A stretch of DNA of 38,575 nucleotides from Pseudomonadota bacterium (GTDB lineage Bacteria; Desulfobacterota; Desulfovibrionia; Desulfovibrionales; Desulfovibrionaceae): positions 1 to 38,575 of the forward strand of contig JAEXRD010000002.1 of NCBI GenBank assembly GCA_023438245.1, written 5' to 3'. The notes beneath the pieces are model-generated. The model made no database searches. It was not told the origin of the DNA and saw nothing but the letters and a program-made list of their open reading frames with translations. The translations under genes were made by a program, and so were the position numbers. Shown one piece after another: positions 1 through 6,460 of this stretch (positions within the stretch are counted from its first letter, which is position 1; the number at the start of each line of letters is the position of its first letter).

Positions 1-163
1 GCCCCTCAGGCCGGACACGTCGCCCAACAGGCCGGACACGTCGCCCCTCAGGCCGGACACGTCGCCCCACAGGCCGGACACGTCGCCCCTCAGGCCGGAC
101 ACCTTGCCCCACAGGCCGGACACGTCGCCCCACAGGCCGGACACGTCGCCCCACAGGCCGGAC
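1..163. repeat. 21-bp tandem repeat (coding, 7 codons per unit)
   Basis: About eight head-to-tail copies of a 21-bp unit with core CAGGCCGGACACGTCGCCC. Differences cluster at two or three positions (CTC, AAC or CAC before the core). The period is a whole number of codons, so copy-number change would add or remove 7 residues of the minus-strand protein without a frameshift. The array continues to the left edge, so its full length is unknown. Confidence 0.9.
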
Positions 164-240
164 GGGGCACCAGCGATGCGGACACCATCAACGAAGTGGT
201 ACAGCCCCGTGGTATTCATGTTTTTCAGTGCTCTTTTCAT
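1..240 (-). CDS. Heptapeptide-repeat phage protein, partial (runs off left edge)
   Basis: An open frame enters from the left edge and is read leftwards from ATG at 240. An AAAGGAG ribosome site lies about 9 bases upstream. The first 28 or so residues (MKRALKNMNTTGLYHFVDGV...) are followed by at least seven near-perfect copies of a 7-residue unit, G-D-V-S-G-L-W, with variation mainly at the last position (W, R or L) and one D-to-K change. Similar SGL-WGDV repeat proteins occur among phage hypothetical proteins, but I know of no function. A regular hydrophobic/Gly pattern with one unit per turn would suit a solenoid or fibrous fold, which is inference. It is the last visible gene of the left operon. 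A second in-frame ATG at 219 is possible. Confidence 0.72.
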   Translation of the reverse strand, partial: MKRALKNMNTTGLYHFVDGVRIAGAPSGLWGDVSGLWGDVSGLWGKVSGLRGDVSGLWGDVSGLRGDVSGLLGDVSGLRG

Positions 241-397
241 TTTCTTTCGCTCCTTTGTTTCATTGCAGCCATTGATTCGGGCGCGGGCCGGGCTTCTGTC
301 GTCCCATGGGTGCTGTCCCATCATCCTCTCCTCCCTTCGTTGTGTCCCACACTCGTTGCCGCCCCGGTGTCCGACCAGGGCGGTGGTGAGGTTGGGG

Positions 398-1096
398 CTA
401 GGCAATGATGGTGATTCCGGGGACGTTCTCGGCCAGGTACTGCTTGATGTTCTGGCGGGCCTCGTTGCGCCACGCGCCGCCGTCGGCTTCCACCAGCATG
501 CACTTCGGGCCTTCCTGCATGCGGAACACGAAGCGCGAGGCGGGCTGGTCAACCTCGATGAAGGTGCGGAAGGGCTTGAGGCTGACCGGGTTGGGCACCT
601 TGACCGACTCGACGCGCGCGATGCCGGACTTGATCGTGACTTCCTGGCTCACGCCGTCGTCGGCAGTGTCCTTGACGGCGCTCTCGCGGATGTTGCCCAC
701 GACCTTGAGCACGGCGGCGCGATCCTCGGTGTCCTGGAAGCAGGCCTGGAGGAAGATGTTGAAGCGCTCGGAATCCACCCAGGAATTAAACTGCATCTGG
801 AGCAGATCGGCCTTCACGTGCAGAAGGCAGTCCCGCTGGGCGAAGTCGCCATGCAGGGCGGACAGCAGCTTGACGTTGGCGTGGTCTTCGACGTGAACGA
901 TCAGCTTCGAAAGCTCCAGGGCGTCCACGTTGGCCTTGATGTAGTCCACGAGGCCGGTCAGGGTGGCCGCGTCCAGGGTTTCGGGCTCGGCGTCCTTCAC
1001 GGGCTTCACGGGCTGGGTGGTGAACCTCTTCCCGCCGATCTCCAGAACCTCGGCATTCTGCTTGGACAGGATGAATTCGAAGAACTCCTTAAGCAT
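398..1096 (-). CDS. Conserved phage protein of unknown function (232 aa)
   Basis: Soluble 232-residue protein with no signal peptide or membrane segment. The middle and end carry a pattern I recognise from proteins beside recombination genes in many phages: ATLTGLVDYIKAN near residues 45-60, ERFNIFLQACFQDTEDR near 110-130, DDGVSQ.VT.K.G near 145-160, and VSLKPFRTF.EV.QP.S.F.FR followed by EADGGAW.NEA near 170-215. No catalytic motif is evident. It starts 8 bases inside the end of the 1089-1463 gene, so the two are translationally coupled. Its place beside the annealase suggests a role in phage DNA metabolism, but that is inference from position only. Confidence 0.85.
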   Translation of the reverse strand: MLKEFFEFILSKQNAEVLEIGGKRFTTQPVKPVKDAEPETLDAATLTGLVDYIKANVDALELSKLIVHVEDHANVKLLSALHGDFAQRDCLLHVKADLLQMQFNSWVDSERFNIFLQACFQDTEDRAAVLKVVGNIRESAVKDTADDGVSQEVTIKSGIARVESVKVPNPVSLKPFRTFIEVDQPASRFVFRMQEGPKCMLVEADGGAWRNEARQNIKQYLAENVPGITIIA

Positions 1097-1463
1097 TGGC
1101 GGCCTCCTTCTTCGGGAACGCGCTCACGTTGTGGGCGGACTCGGCCACGCCGGGAAGAGCGGCCTGCCCGGGGTTCTCGCCGCCGAACAGCTCAGCGGCC
1201 ACGGTCTTGTTGCCGTCCTTGTCGATCAGGATGGAGGTCTCCAGCGGCGCGGCGGGAATGAGCTTGCTGCTGGCCTGCACGGTGATGTCGGCCATGTTGC
1301 GGTGCTCGTTGGGCTTCACCTTGATGAGCAGGCGCACCTCGCGCACCTTCTTGGCCTCGGTGTTCGGGTCAGCCACGTTGTTCAGCACGTTCTGAATCTC
1401 GTGGTGCAGGGACTCGATCACGCCGCCACCGCACAGGGTCTCCATCGTCAACGGGATGCTCAT
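1089..1463 (-). CDS. Phage protein of the type often named 'replication terminator protein'
   Basis: A 124-residue protein starting at ATG 1463 with a strong AAAGGAG ribosome site (AAAGGAGCAAGATATG). It matches the pattern of small phage proteins that databases often call replication terminator protein: LCGGGVIE.L..E...VL.N.ADPNT..KKVREV.L.IKVKPNEHRNMADI at residues 10-60. That name is an old label and I would not read function into it. The C-terminal 40 residues are Ala/Gly/Glu-rich and probably disordered. It overlaps the following gene by 8 bases and lies in the left early operon. Confidence 0.82.
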   Translation of the reverse strand: MSIPLTMETLCGGGVIESLHHEIQNVLNNVADPNTEAKKVREVRLLIKVKPNEHRNMADITVQASSKLIPAAPLETSILIDKDGNKTVAAELFGGENPGQAALPGVAESAHNVSAFPKKEAANA

Positions 1464-1550
1464 ATCTTGCTCCTTTGGTTAAGGTTCGATCTCGGTTCGG
1501 CCCTCCCGCCGGGAGGTGCGACGGGCAGGCCTGGTTGGGGAGGGGGAGAG

Positions 1551-2525
1551 CTAGTAGTTGCGAGCGCGCTGTGCTGCCGGAGCCGGACCACCCGCGACAA
1601 ACGCGTGTTCCGAGCCGGTCATGGACATTGCCGTGCAGAGCGTCTTGAGGTGTCGCAGGGCCATCCTCACGGCGTCCTCGTTGGCGGCGGTGAACTCCAG
1701 GCGGATATCCATGCTCTTGCGCAACGGAACGGCAGCGGGCGCGCCTTCCTGCATGGACATCATGTGTCCGGCGGGAGCGGCGATAGGGGCGGGCTGTGCC
1801 GGGGCCTTCACCATGTTCTCGCGGGCCATCTGGTCGGCTTTCAGCTCGAAGGCCTTGTGCATCTGCTGCTCAACCTCGGCCAGGGGCACGGCCAAGTCCT
1901 GAAGGCGCAGGAACTGGCTGGCGGGGATACTCACTCCGTAGGCGTTGCCCAGCTCGGAGCACTTCGACTCGATGAGCGCGGCGCGGTCCTGCCGGGCCTG
2001 CTCCATGAGTGCGGCGTCACGCTCGGCCTTGATGTGGTCGGCGATGATGGCCTTGATCGCCTCGGCGGTGGCTTTGGGCTTCTGGCTCTTGTTCAGCCAG
2101 GAATCCTGCACGGGGATTTGCAGGCCGGGGTAGCCCGCCTCTGCGGTCAGCGTCTCGATGGCAAAGAGCACTTCCTGCCGCTTCTGCTCCCTGGCCGCGT
2201 CCTCAAAGGCCTTCACCTGGTCACCCAGGAAGCGGTACACCTCGTCGAAGATGCCGCAGACCTCTTTGACTTGGCCCTCAAAGGACTTGATGGGCTCGGA
2301 GACGCGGCGCACGGTTTCTTTGCGGGCATCGTCAACCTGCTTCTTGAGCCGGTTGATCTCGGCCATTTCGTGCTTGGTCTGCGCGATCTCCTCCTCGGTG
2401 ACGACGAGGCCGGTGTAGCGTTCCTTGATGGCCAGGGCGAAAGCCTTCAGGCGCTCATGGTCCCACTCAACGGCGGGGAGCGTGGTGGCGACGTTCAGGT
2501 CGGTGGTGCTGGAGTTCTCGGTCAT
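1551..2525 (-). CDS. DUF1351 family phage protein (coiled coil)
   Basis: A 324-residue protein. Residues about 35-130 form a long charged helix pattern typical of DUF1351: VVTEEEIAQTK, then EINRLKKQVDDARKET, then PIKSFEGQVKEV, then VKAFEDAAREQKRQE. A SWLNKS motif near residue 143 is also typical of the family. The C-terminal third is Ala/Pro-rich and then ends in a compact segment. DUF1351 proteins usually sit next to RecT or Bet annealases in phages; their role is not established. The gene starts two bases after the annealase stop codon, so the pair is co-translated. An 87-bp gap with a small GC-rich inverted repeat (CCTCCC...GGGAGG, near 1502-1516) separates it from the next gene. Confidence 0.86.
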   Translation of the reverse strand: MTENSSTTDLNVATTLPAVEWDHERLKAFALAIKERYTGLVVTEEEIAQTKHEMAEINRLKKQVDDARKETVRRVSEPIKSFEGQVKEVCGIFDEVYRFLGDQVKAFEDAAREQKRQEVLFAIETLTAEAGYPGLQIPVQDSWLNKSQKPKATAEAIKAIIADHIKAERDAALMEQARQDRAALIESKCSELGNAYGVSIPASQFLRLQDLAVPLAEVEQQMHKAFELKADQMARENMVKAPAQPAPIAAPAGHMMSMQEGAPAAVPLRKSMDIRLEFTAANEDAVRMALRHLKTLCTAMSMTGSEHAFVAGGPAPAAQRARNY

Positions 2526-2527
2526 GG

Positions 2528-3310
2528 CTACGCCGCCTCCCTGGTCAGCTCGGCGATGCGCTTGTCGAAGATGGCCTTGATGCCCTTCTTGTCGCTGTGT
2601 CCGTAGCGCGGGTCAGCCTTGACCGCGCTGAACTCGGCCTTGAGCTCGTCCATGTCCGCGACCTGGGCCAGGAAACCGGCCAGTCCTTCCAGGCTGATGG
2701 GCGGCTCGTTTCCGCCGGGCATTTCGTCCATGCCGTCCGGGGCGGAGAACATGCCTTCGATCACGTCGCCCTTGGGAAGTTCATCGCTGGTGCGCCCGTT
2801 GATTTCCTCCGGGATGTAGGGCATTCCGCCAAGCTCTTCGGGAAAGGCCAGACGGAACCCCTGGCTGATCGCGACCTTGCGAAGCATGAACAGGGGCATC
2901 TTGAGCCAGTTTGCCTTCTTCTCGTCGAACTCGTGGCGGTAAACCGTCCAGACGAAAGGCTTGCCCTGATCCTTGCGGTAGATGGTGATGGTGGCCTTCT
3001 CGCCCAAATCGTCCTTGCCAAGTTCGATGTTCCATCCGTCCAAAAGGCCAGTGCGCTCGGCGCGCTTGATGTACGTCTCGTAGCCGACGATTGTTGCTCC
3101 GGGGCCGGTCCCGTACTTCACGAAATGCACTTCGCGCTTGAACGGGTTTAGCCCGTAGGAGCGACAGATTTCCATAAACATATACAGTTCTTTGTCTGTT
3201 GCCGTGGGCGCGATGTGACGCTTGATGTCCGTCTCGTTCAGGTTGACCACCGGCATGGTGATTTGCGACCTCTGCGGCTGCATGACCGCGATCTGATTCT
3301 GTTCGTTCAT
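2528..3310 (-). CDS. RecT/Bet-family single-strand DNA annealing protein
   Basis: A 260-residue recombinase of the Bet/RecT superfamily. These proteins coat single-stranded DNA and anneal it to a complementary strand during phage recombination and replication. Supporting features are T.KEL..F..ICR.YGLNPFKREVHFVKYG at residues 38-68, the GYETYIKRAERTG segment that follows, and MPLFMLRKVAISQGFRLAFPEELGGMPY near 138-165. The C-terminal 90 residues are divergent, as is usual. No exonuclease partner (YqaJ or Exo type) is visible in the left operon, so either it lies beyond the left edge or the protein acts with a host nuclease. Confidence 0.93.
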   Translation of the reverse strand: MNEQNQIAVMQPQRSQITMPVVNLNETDIKRHIAPTATDKELYMFMEICRSYGLNPFKREVHFVKYGTGPGATIVGYETYIKRAERTGLLDGWNIELGKDDLGEKATITIYRKDQGKPFVWTVYRHEFDEKKANWLKMPLFMLRKVAISQGFRLAFPEELGGMPYIPEEINGRTSDELPKGDVIEGMFSAPDGMDEMPGGNEPPISLEGLAGFLAQVADMDELKAEFSAVKADPRYGHSDKKGIKAIFDKRIAELTREAA

Positions 3311-3346
3311 GGTGTTCTCCTTCCTTGGGTTGTGGAAATTTGGCGG

Positions 3347-3508
3347 CTAGGCCGACTTCTGCTCACGCACAAACCTCTTCGCGGGCATGACGTTCATCTT
3401 GCCCACGTAGCCCTTCACCCACACCTCTGCGGTGCGCGTCTTGAGGTACGCGGCGCGCGCCGGGTCGTGCTGCTGGCGCTTGGCGGCTGCTGGGGCTGCG
3501 GCGCTCAT
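3347..3508 (-). CDS. Small basic phage protein (53 aa)
   Basis: Short gene starting at ATG 3508, which overlaps the TGA of the upstream gene in an ATGA arrangement (3505-3508). The product begins MSAAAPAAAKRQQ and ends KRFVREQKSA. It is rich in Lys, Arg and Ala, with no membrane segment or recognised domain. The tight coupling upstream and the good fit between 3505 and the annealase at 3310 argue that it is real. Function unknown; it may bind nucleic acid because of its charge. Confidence 0.62.
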   Translation of the reverse strand: MSAAAPAAAKRQQHDPARAAYLKTRTAEVWVKGYVGKMNVMPAKRFVREQKSA

Positions 3509-3780
3509 GCTGCCTCCTTCTTCGTCTTGTAAGCGGCGTCCACGCGCTCATCCCATCCCGGCATCGGCTCGGCCAGGCTGCTGGCGGCGCTCCGCTCGAA
3601 GTACGGGCAGCTCTCCGCGCTCTGGTAGTCGCGCACGATGATCTCGGCGCGCGGGAAGCCCTCCAGAATCAGCGTCTCGCCGCCCTCGCCGCAGAGTCCG
3701 CGCGGCGCGTCCAGGTAGGTGAAGTGTTCGCAGTCAGCGCAGGTCATGTTAGCCTGTCCGGGGAGGATGCGCAGGGCCAT
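3505..3780 (-). CDS. Small Cys-containing phage protein (91 aa)
   Basis: I place the start at ATG 3780 (MALRILPGQANMTC), because the longer frame extends backwards through the upstream gene. Cysteines at residues 14, 17, 30 and 59 (C-A-D-C, then LCGEGG, then SCPYF) could bind one zinc or iron ion. The C-terminus is charged (DERVDAAYKTKKEAA). It is coupled to the next gene by an ATGA overlap. No family name can be given; small CxxC proteins like this are common in phage early operons. Confidence 0.66.
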   Translation of the reverse strand: MALRILPGQANMTCADCEHFTYLDAPRGLCGEGGETLILEGFPRAEIIVRDYQSAESCPYFERSAASSLAEPMPGWDERVDAAYKTKKEAA

Positions 3781-3782
3781 GG

Positions 3783-3941
3783 CTACACCCCCGCCGCCGG
3801 GCTTACGAAGCACAGCCACGCCGTGCCCAGCAGCATGCAGGCCAGCAGAACCAGGCAGCCGACCATGTACCAATCCAGTTCGACGCGGCGGACGCGGTAT
3901 GCGCCCCTGCGCTGTGTCATCGTGCGGATCGTGCCTTCCAT
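3783..3941 (-). CDS. Small single-pass membrane protein (52 aa)
   Basis: Start chosen at ATG 3941, one base after the TAA of the pentapeptide gene, with a GGAG ribosome site just upstream. Residues 1-27 are basic (TQRRGAYRVRRVELD) and are followed by one membrane helix at about 27-46 (VGCLVLLACMLLGTAWLCFV). The arrangement predicts N-in, C-out topology. It has no recognised family. Small membrane proteins in early phage operons can affect host envelope functions or exclude other phages, but nothing here points to a specific role. Confidence 0.6.
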   Translation of the reverse strand: MEGTIRTMTQRRGAYRVRRVELDWYMVGCLVLLACMLLGTAWLCFVSPAAGV

Positions 3942-3942
3942 G

Positions 3943-4434
3943 TTACAACTCCAGGGCTTTGACGTCAGTGCGGTATTCGCAGAACAGGTCCGATGCTGCC
4001 ATATGGCGGATATGCTCCATCGCCTCGCGGACACCACCGGAAGCCCCGGACACGTCCAGGCGCGTCAGGTGGAACAGGAGCTGCGCAAACAGGTGGTCAT
4101 CGGCCTTAGCCGCTGTGGAACCACAGTGGAGCGGCCAGCACGAGAAATCCAGGTCGGCCCCGCGCAGGTCGGCCCCGCGCAGGTTGGCCCCGCTCAGGTT
4201 GGCCCAACTCAGGTTGGCCCCGCGCAGGTCGGCCCCGCTCAGGTTGGCCCCGCGCAGGTCGGCCTCGCGCAGGTTGGCCTCGCGCAGGTTGGCCCCGCGC
4301 AGGTTGGCCTCGCGCAGGTCGGCCCAACTCAGGTTGGCCCCGCGCAGGTCGGCCCGTTCCCCGCCTTCTTCACCGGCAAGAAACTTCGCGTGACGCTGCA
4401 AAATCTGAATTTCGCTCTGTGTGAGACTCCGCAT
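3943..4434 (-). CDS. Pentapeptide-repeat protein, first gene of the left early operon
   Basis: 163 residues. After an N-terminal helix (LTQSEIQILQRHAKFLAGEEGGER), about fourteen A(D/N)LxG/x pentapeptides run from residue 27 to 96 (ADLRGANLSWADLREANLRG...). These predict a right-handed quadrilateral beta-helix. The C-terminal 60 residues (from about 105) are not repetitive. Pentapeptide proteins such as MfpA and Qnr mimic DNA and act on gyrase, but many phage members have no known target, so I do not assign one. The start has a GGAG site 8 bases upstream. It is the first gene after PL, so it should be made early and repressed in the lysogen. Confidence 0.88.
   Translation of the reverse strand: MRSLTQSEIQILQRHAKFLAGEEGGERADLRGANLSWADLREANLRGANLREANLREADLRGANLSGADLRGANLSWANLSGANLRGADLRGADLDFSCWPLHCGSTAAKADDHLFAQLLFHLTRLDVSGASGGVREAMEHIRHMAASDLFCEYRTDVKALEL
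4144..4356. repeat. 15-bp tandem repeat (coding, 5 codons per unit)
   Basis: About fourteen degenerate copies of a 15-bp unit (plus-strand core CAGGTTGGCCCCGCG) that encode the pentapeptides of the 3943-4434 gene. The copies are close enough in DNA to allow slippage in steps of 5 residues. Confidence 0.88.
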
Positions 4435-4572
4435 CTTCCACTCTCCTTCGTTGTTGTCGTATCGCAGTCATGGAAGAGGGCGCGGGCCGGGCGGCAACCG
4501 GCTGTTCTGTCCACCTCCATCTGGATTAGGACACGCCTTCGTCGTGGCGCGCTTTCCACGCCGCCGCGCCCT

Positions 4573-4610
4573 GCCAGCAACGCTGCAACCCTTAAGGATA
4601 CGCTGCTGGC
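4573..4610 (-). promoter_or_regulatory. Hairpin in the untranslated leader of the PL transcript
   Basis: On the minus strand the arms GCCAGCAGCG and CGTTGCTGGC pair over 10 bases with one G-U. The 18-base loop contains the smaller palindrome TCCTTAAGGG. It lies in the roughly 315-base leader between PL and the first gene, with no T-run after it, so it does not look like an intrinsic terminator. A role in antitermination or mRNA stability is possible but unproven. Confidence 0.4.
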
Positions 4611-4756
4611 TCAATGACTACGATTCAATGAACTCTGCGCCTGCCGCTGCTGCCCTTCGTCGCTTGCTTTCCCGCTGCTCCCGGCGTCCAGTTCAGGACG
4701 GTGGCCCGGTTACGCTTGCGGCTTGCCTAGGGGCGGCGCTGCGTGGCGTGAGTCCA

Positions 4757-4785
4757 TGTTTATCGAAATCGACAAACAGTGTCAA
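4757..4785 (-). promoter_or_regulatory. Left early promoter PL
   Basis: On the minus strand: -35 TTGACA (4785-4780), 17-bp spacer, -10 TAAACA (4762-4757). The spacer contains the repressor operator at 4759-4776. The layout matches the right promoter at 7272-7300 almost base for base. Transcription would start near 4750 and run left into the pentapeptide gene and recombination genes. Confidence 0.75.
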
Positions 4786-4809
4786 GGCTATCTTATCGAA
4801 AAAGACAAA
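4759..4809. promoter_or_regulatory. Left operators OL1 (4759-4776) and OL2 (4792-4809)
   Basis: OL1 is TTTATCGAAATCGACAAA, a palindrome differing by one base from the complement of the right operator OR1. OL2, CTTATCGAAAAAGACAAA, keeps both outer arms with a changed centre. The two are 33 bp apart, about three helical turns. OL1 covers the PL spacer and -10; OL2 lies 7 bp upstream of the -35. They are the predicted sites for the S24-type repressor (6461-7213) and the Cro-like protein. Confidence 0.78.
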
Positions 4810-4923
4810 AACTATACGCAACGATTCCCTCCAGAATTGGTAGCCTGACCTCTACCAACAGAATCAGCGATGGGTGCTGTTCGGGGGCGTATGGGGAGAC
4901 GGAGTGGATGCCCGCAGAGGGGC

Positions 4924-4955
4924 AAAAGAAAAGCCCCGCCGGGTTAGGGCGGGGC
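4924..4955 (-). terminator. Intrinsic terminator of the lysogeny operon
   Basis: Stem GCCCCGCC (4933-4940) with GGCGGGGC (4948-4955) and a 7-base loop. On the minus strand it is followed by TTTTCTTTT. It lies 25 bases past the hicB stop and separates the repressor/hicAB transcript from the PL region. Confidence 0.85.
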
Positions 4956-4979
4956 CTTGTTGCGGAGTCTTGCGCTCCG

Positions 4980-5396
4980 CTATCTTACATGAATTTCGAT
5001 CTTGCGCCCGAGGGCCCTGAACGCTTTATCCAGGGTGTCCATATGCGATGCATGGCGGACGTTAAGTAGCCTATCAACCTGCGGGCCGTGAGCCTGTATC
5101 CGTCTGGCCAGCTCAGCCTTGCGTATCCCGTCAACCAACATCGCATTGTGCAGGATAACCTTCAACGACATGGAGAGAGGAATCTGGATTCCGAACAGCC
5201 CTTCCACAGAGTAATTCATGGGAACTTCTTTGCGGGCAAAAATGCGCGCGGCGATGGCTTCTTCAACAGCGTCTTGAGCGCGGAGCAGCGCATCGCTTTC
5301 GTCCTCACCAAAGGTCGTAACCTCGGGGAGGTCCTGACAAGTCACCAAATACGTTCCGTTGTCATCCTTGGTTAATTCGATTGAGAATGCAAACAT
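4980..5396 (-). CDS. hicB: HicB-family antitoxin with C-terminal helix-turn-helix
   Basis: A 138-residue antitoxin that binds and neutralises HicA and represses its own promoter. The N-terminal 60 residues have the HicB partial RNase-H fold pattern: FAFSIELTKDDNGTYLVTCQDLPEV then TFGEDESDALLRAQDAVEEAI. Residues about 80-138 form a helix-turn-helix region (LHNAMLVDGIRKAELARRI.....VDRLLN). I chose ATG 5396 because the AGGAGG ribosome site is 7 bases from it but only one base from the alternative ATG at 5402. It follows hicA by 11 bases. Toxin-first order is normal for hicAB. Confidence 0.9.
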   Translation of the reverse strand: MFAFSIELTKDDNGTYLVTCQDLPEVTTFGEDESDALLRAQDAVEEAIAARIFARKEVPMNYSVEGLFGIQIPLSMSLKVILHNAMLVDGIRKAELARRIQAHGPQVDRLLNVRHASHMDTLDKAFRALGRKIEIHVR

Positions 5397-5407
5397 AGCC
5401 ATACCTC

Positions 5408-5602
5408 CTAAATACCCTTCAACCCTAAATCCTTTTTAATCTTTTCAACGAGCTTGGTGCCAAGCTCTTGTCCATTTCCGTGCATCGGGAGCTGCGACGA
5501 CAAGTCTCCGAGGATGATCGTTAGGTGCCCACTCCCTCCCTTGTGGTTCACGAACTCGCATCCTTGCTTTTTTAGCCATCGCTTGAACTCGCGTGCATCC
5601 AT
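5408..5602 (-). CDS. hicA: HicA-family mRNA interferase toxin
   Basis: A 64-residue toxin with a double-stranded RNA-binding-like fold that cleaves mRNA. Visible marks are REFKRWLKKQGCEFV at the N-terminus, the GGSGHLTI segment with the catalytic-type His, and the typical C-terminus LPMHG...ELGTKLVEKIKKDLGLKG. Start taken at ATG 5602; a GTG at 5608 is possible, and neither has a good ribosome site. It is controlled by the two palindromes just upstream. In a prophage such pairs can stabilise the element or act against other phages. Confidence 0.9.
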   Translation of the reverse strand: MDAREFKRWLKKQGCEFVNHKGGSGHLTIILGDLSSQLPMHGNGQELGTKLVEKIKKDLGLKGI

Positions 5603-5607
5603 GAGCA

Positions 5608-5647
5608 CAACATAAATGTTGCGCCAAAAAACGCAACATATTTGTTG
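5608..5647. promoter_or_regulatory. Twin palindromic operators of hicAB
   Basis: Two 14-bp palindromes of form CAACA-N4-TGTTG, at 5608-5621 (CAACATAAATGTTG) and 5634-5647 (CAACATATTTGTTG), 26 bp apart, immediately upstream of hicA. The inner half-sites also form ATGTTGCG...CGCAACAT. HicB, which has a helix-turn-helix, is the likely ligand. The first palindrome lies within 6 bases of the chosen hicA start. Confidence 0.72.
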
Positions 5648-5682
5648 TGAAGTCTAGACAATTGTTTTTTGGGGGGGAAATC

Positions 5683-6093
5683 CTACTCCCCCGCCTTCAT
5701 GTTCGGCTCCAATTCCTGCCCGGTTCCGCCCACCGTCCACACCTCCAGCGGCAGGCCGTATGTCTCGCGGACCTTGAGCACCCGGCGCAGGTAGCGCTCG
5801 TCTCCAGGCTTTTCCATGATGAGCACAATGCCCGGAGCCTTGCCGCTCTGCGCGCCATAGTTCAGGGCCTGGCCGATGCTCTCTGCCCACTTTCGAGCAA
5901 AATCAAACTCAACCACGTGCGTGGCATTGGCGCAGTCAGCCCGGCTACCGTCAGGCATGACAACTTCCATCTGGCCGCGAGTTGAGCACCAGCGCTCCTG
6001 ATACCAGCGTTCGGGGTGGGCGTGCGAGGGGGCCGCAAAGGCCTGGGCCGGGACGGCCAAAGACAGTAAGAGGAAAAGGAGGAGGCGGGGCAT
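5683..6093 (-). CDS. Exported protein with a nuclease-like sequence pattern
   Basis: A 136-residue protein with a clear signal peptide (MPRLLLFLLLSLAVPAQAFA, cleavage near 21), so the mature part should be periplasmic. The mature part has QMEVVMPDGSRADC..ATHVVEFDFARKWAESIGQALNYG...GKAPGIVLI. The spaced D/E residues, the EFDFARKW stretch and the IGQAL-YGAQSGK-P-IVLI pattern recall PD-(D/E)XK-like nucleases, but I cannot confirm the fold or the active site. It lies 12 bases after the membrane-protein gene and in the same direction as the repressor, so it is probably expressed in the lysogen. An exported nuclease-like protein would suit a role in blocking incoming phage DNA, which is inference. 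Confidence 0.72.
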   Translation of the reverse strand: MPRLLLFLLLSLAVPAQAFAAPSHAHPERWYQERWCSTRGQMEVVMPDGSRADCANATHVVEFDFARKWAESIGQALNYGAQSGKAPGIVLIMEKPGDERYLRRVLKVRETYGLPLEVWTVGGTGQELEPNMKAGE

Positions 6094-6105
6094 GAACTAT
6101 GCTCA

Positions 6106-6459
6106 CTATCTTCTTTGTAATAATGTCAAAGCTTGTTCAAGGCTTTCGTAGGATTCTGCGCATCTTTCTAGTTCTATTTTTCTATTTGACAAATCCGATC
6201 TGGCAGCATCTAAAGAAATTTCTATTTCTTCAACATTCTTTTTGTTTACTTCGTACGCATAATACCTAAGGAAAAAAATTGCTATGATTGCTCCATAAGA
6301 TAACAAGTAAGACACAAACACACCCCAATAGAACGTAAAATTCCCGCCACGCACCTTACTCCATGCTTCCAGATTACTTTTCAATATGAAAATTACAGAC
6401 GGAATAGACGCGAAAAACAAAACAACATCTGTTAGTATTAATATCCAGTTGGTATTCAT
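6106..6459 (-). CDS. Small membrane protein with coiled-coil tail, in the repressor operon
   Basis: 117 residues. Two membrane helices at about 5-27 (WILILTDVVLFFASIPSVIFILK) and 43-66 (YWGVFVSYLLSYGAIIAIFFLRYY) are followed by a charged helix or coiled coil to the C-terminus (NKKNVEEIEISLDAARSDL...). The start codon is one base after the repressor TGA, with AGGA upstream, so it is translationally coupled to the repressor and should be made during lysogeny. The DNA is strikingly AT-rich compared with all neighbours, a sign of separate acquisition. No family recognised; superinfection exclusion is a reasonable guess from position and topology. Confidence 0.75.
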   Translation of the reverse strand: MNTNWILILTDVVLFFASIPSVIFILKSNLEAWSKVRGGNFTFYWGVFVSYLLSYGAIIAIFFLRYYAYEVNKKNVEEIEISLDAARSDLSNRKIELERCAESYESLEQALTLLQRR

Positions 6460-6460
6460 A

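Noticed and set aside
1..163. Possible CRISPR array
   Set aside because: The 21-bp units are directly adjacent without spacers and encode a 7-residue protein repeat.
241..397. Small gene or terminator between the first two left-operon genes
   Set aside because: Only a weak GCCGCCC/GGGCGGT pairing without a T-run, and no coding frame beyond shadows.
104..1261. Long plus-strand frame (385 codons)
   Set aside because: It runs antisense to two coupled phage genes with ribosome sites and gives a low-complexity product.
4329..4580. Minus-strand frame of 83 codons in the PL leader
   Set aside because: It overlaps the start of the pentapeptide gene in another frame, and its product looks random.
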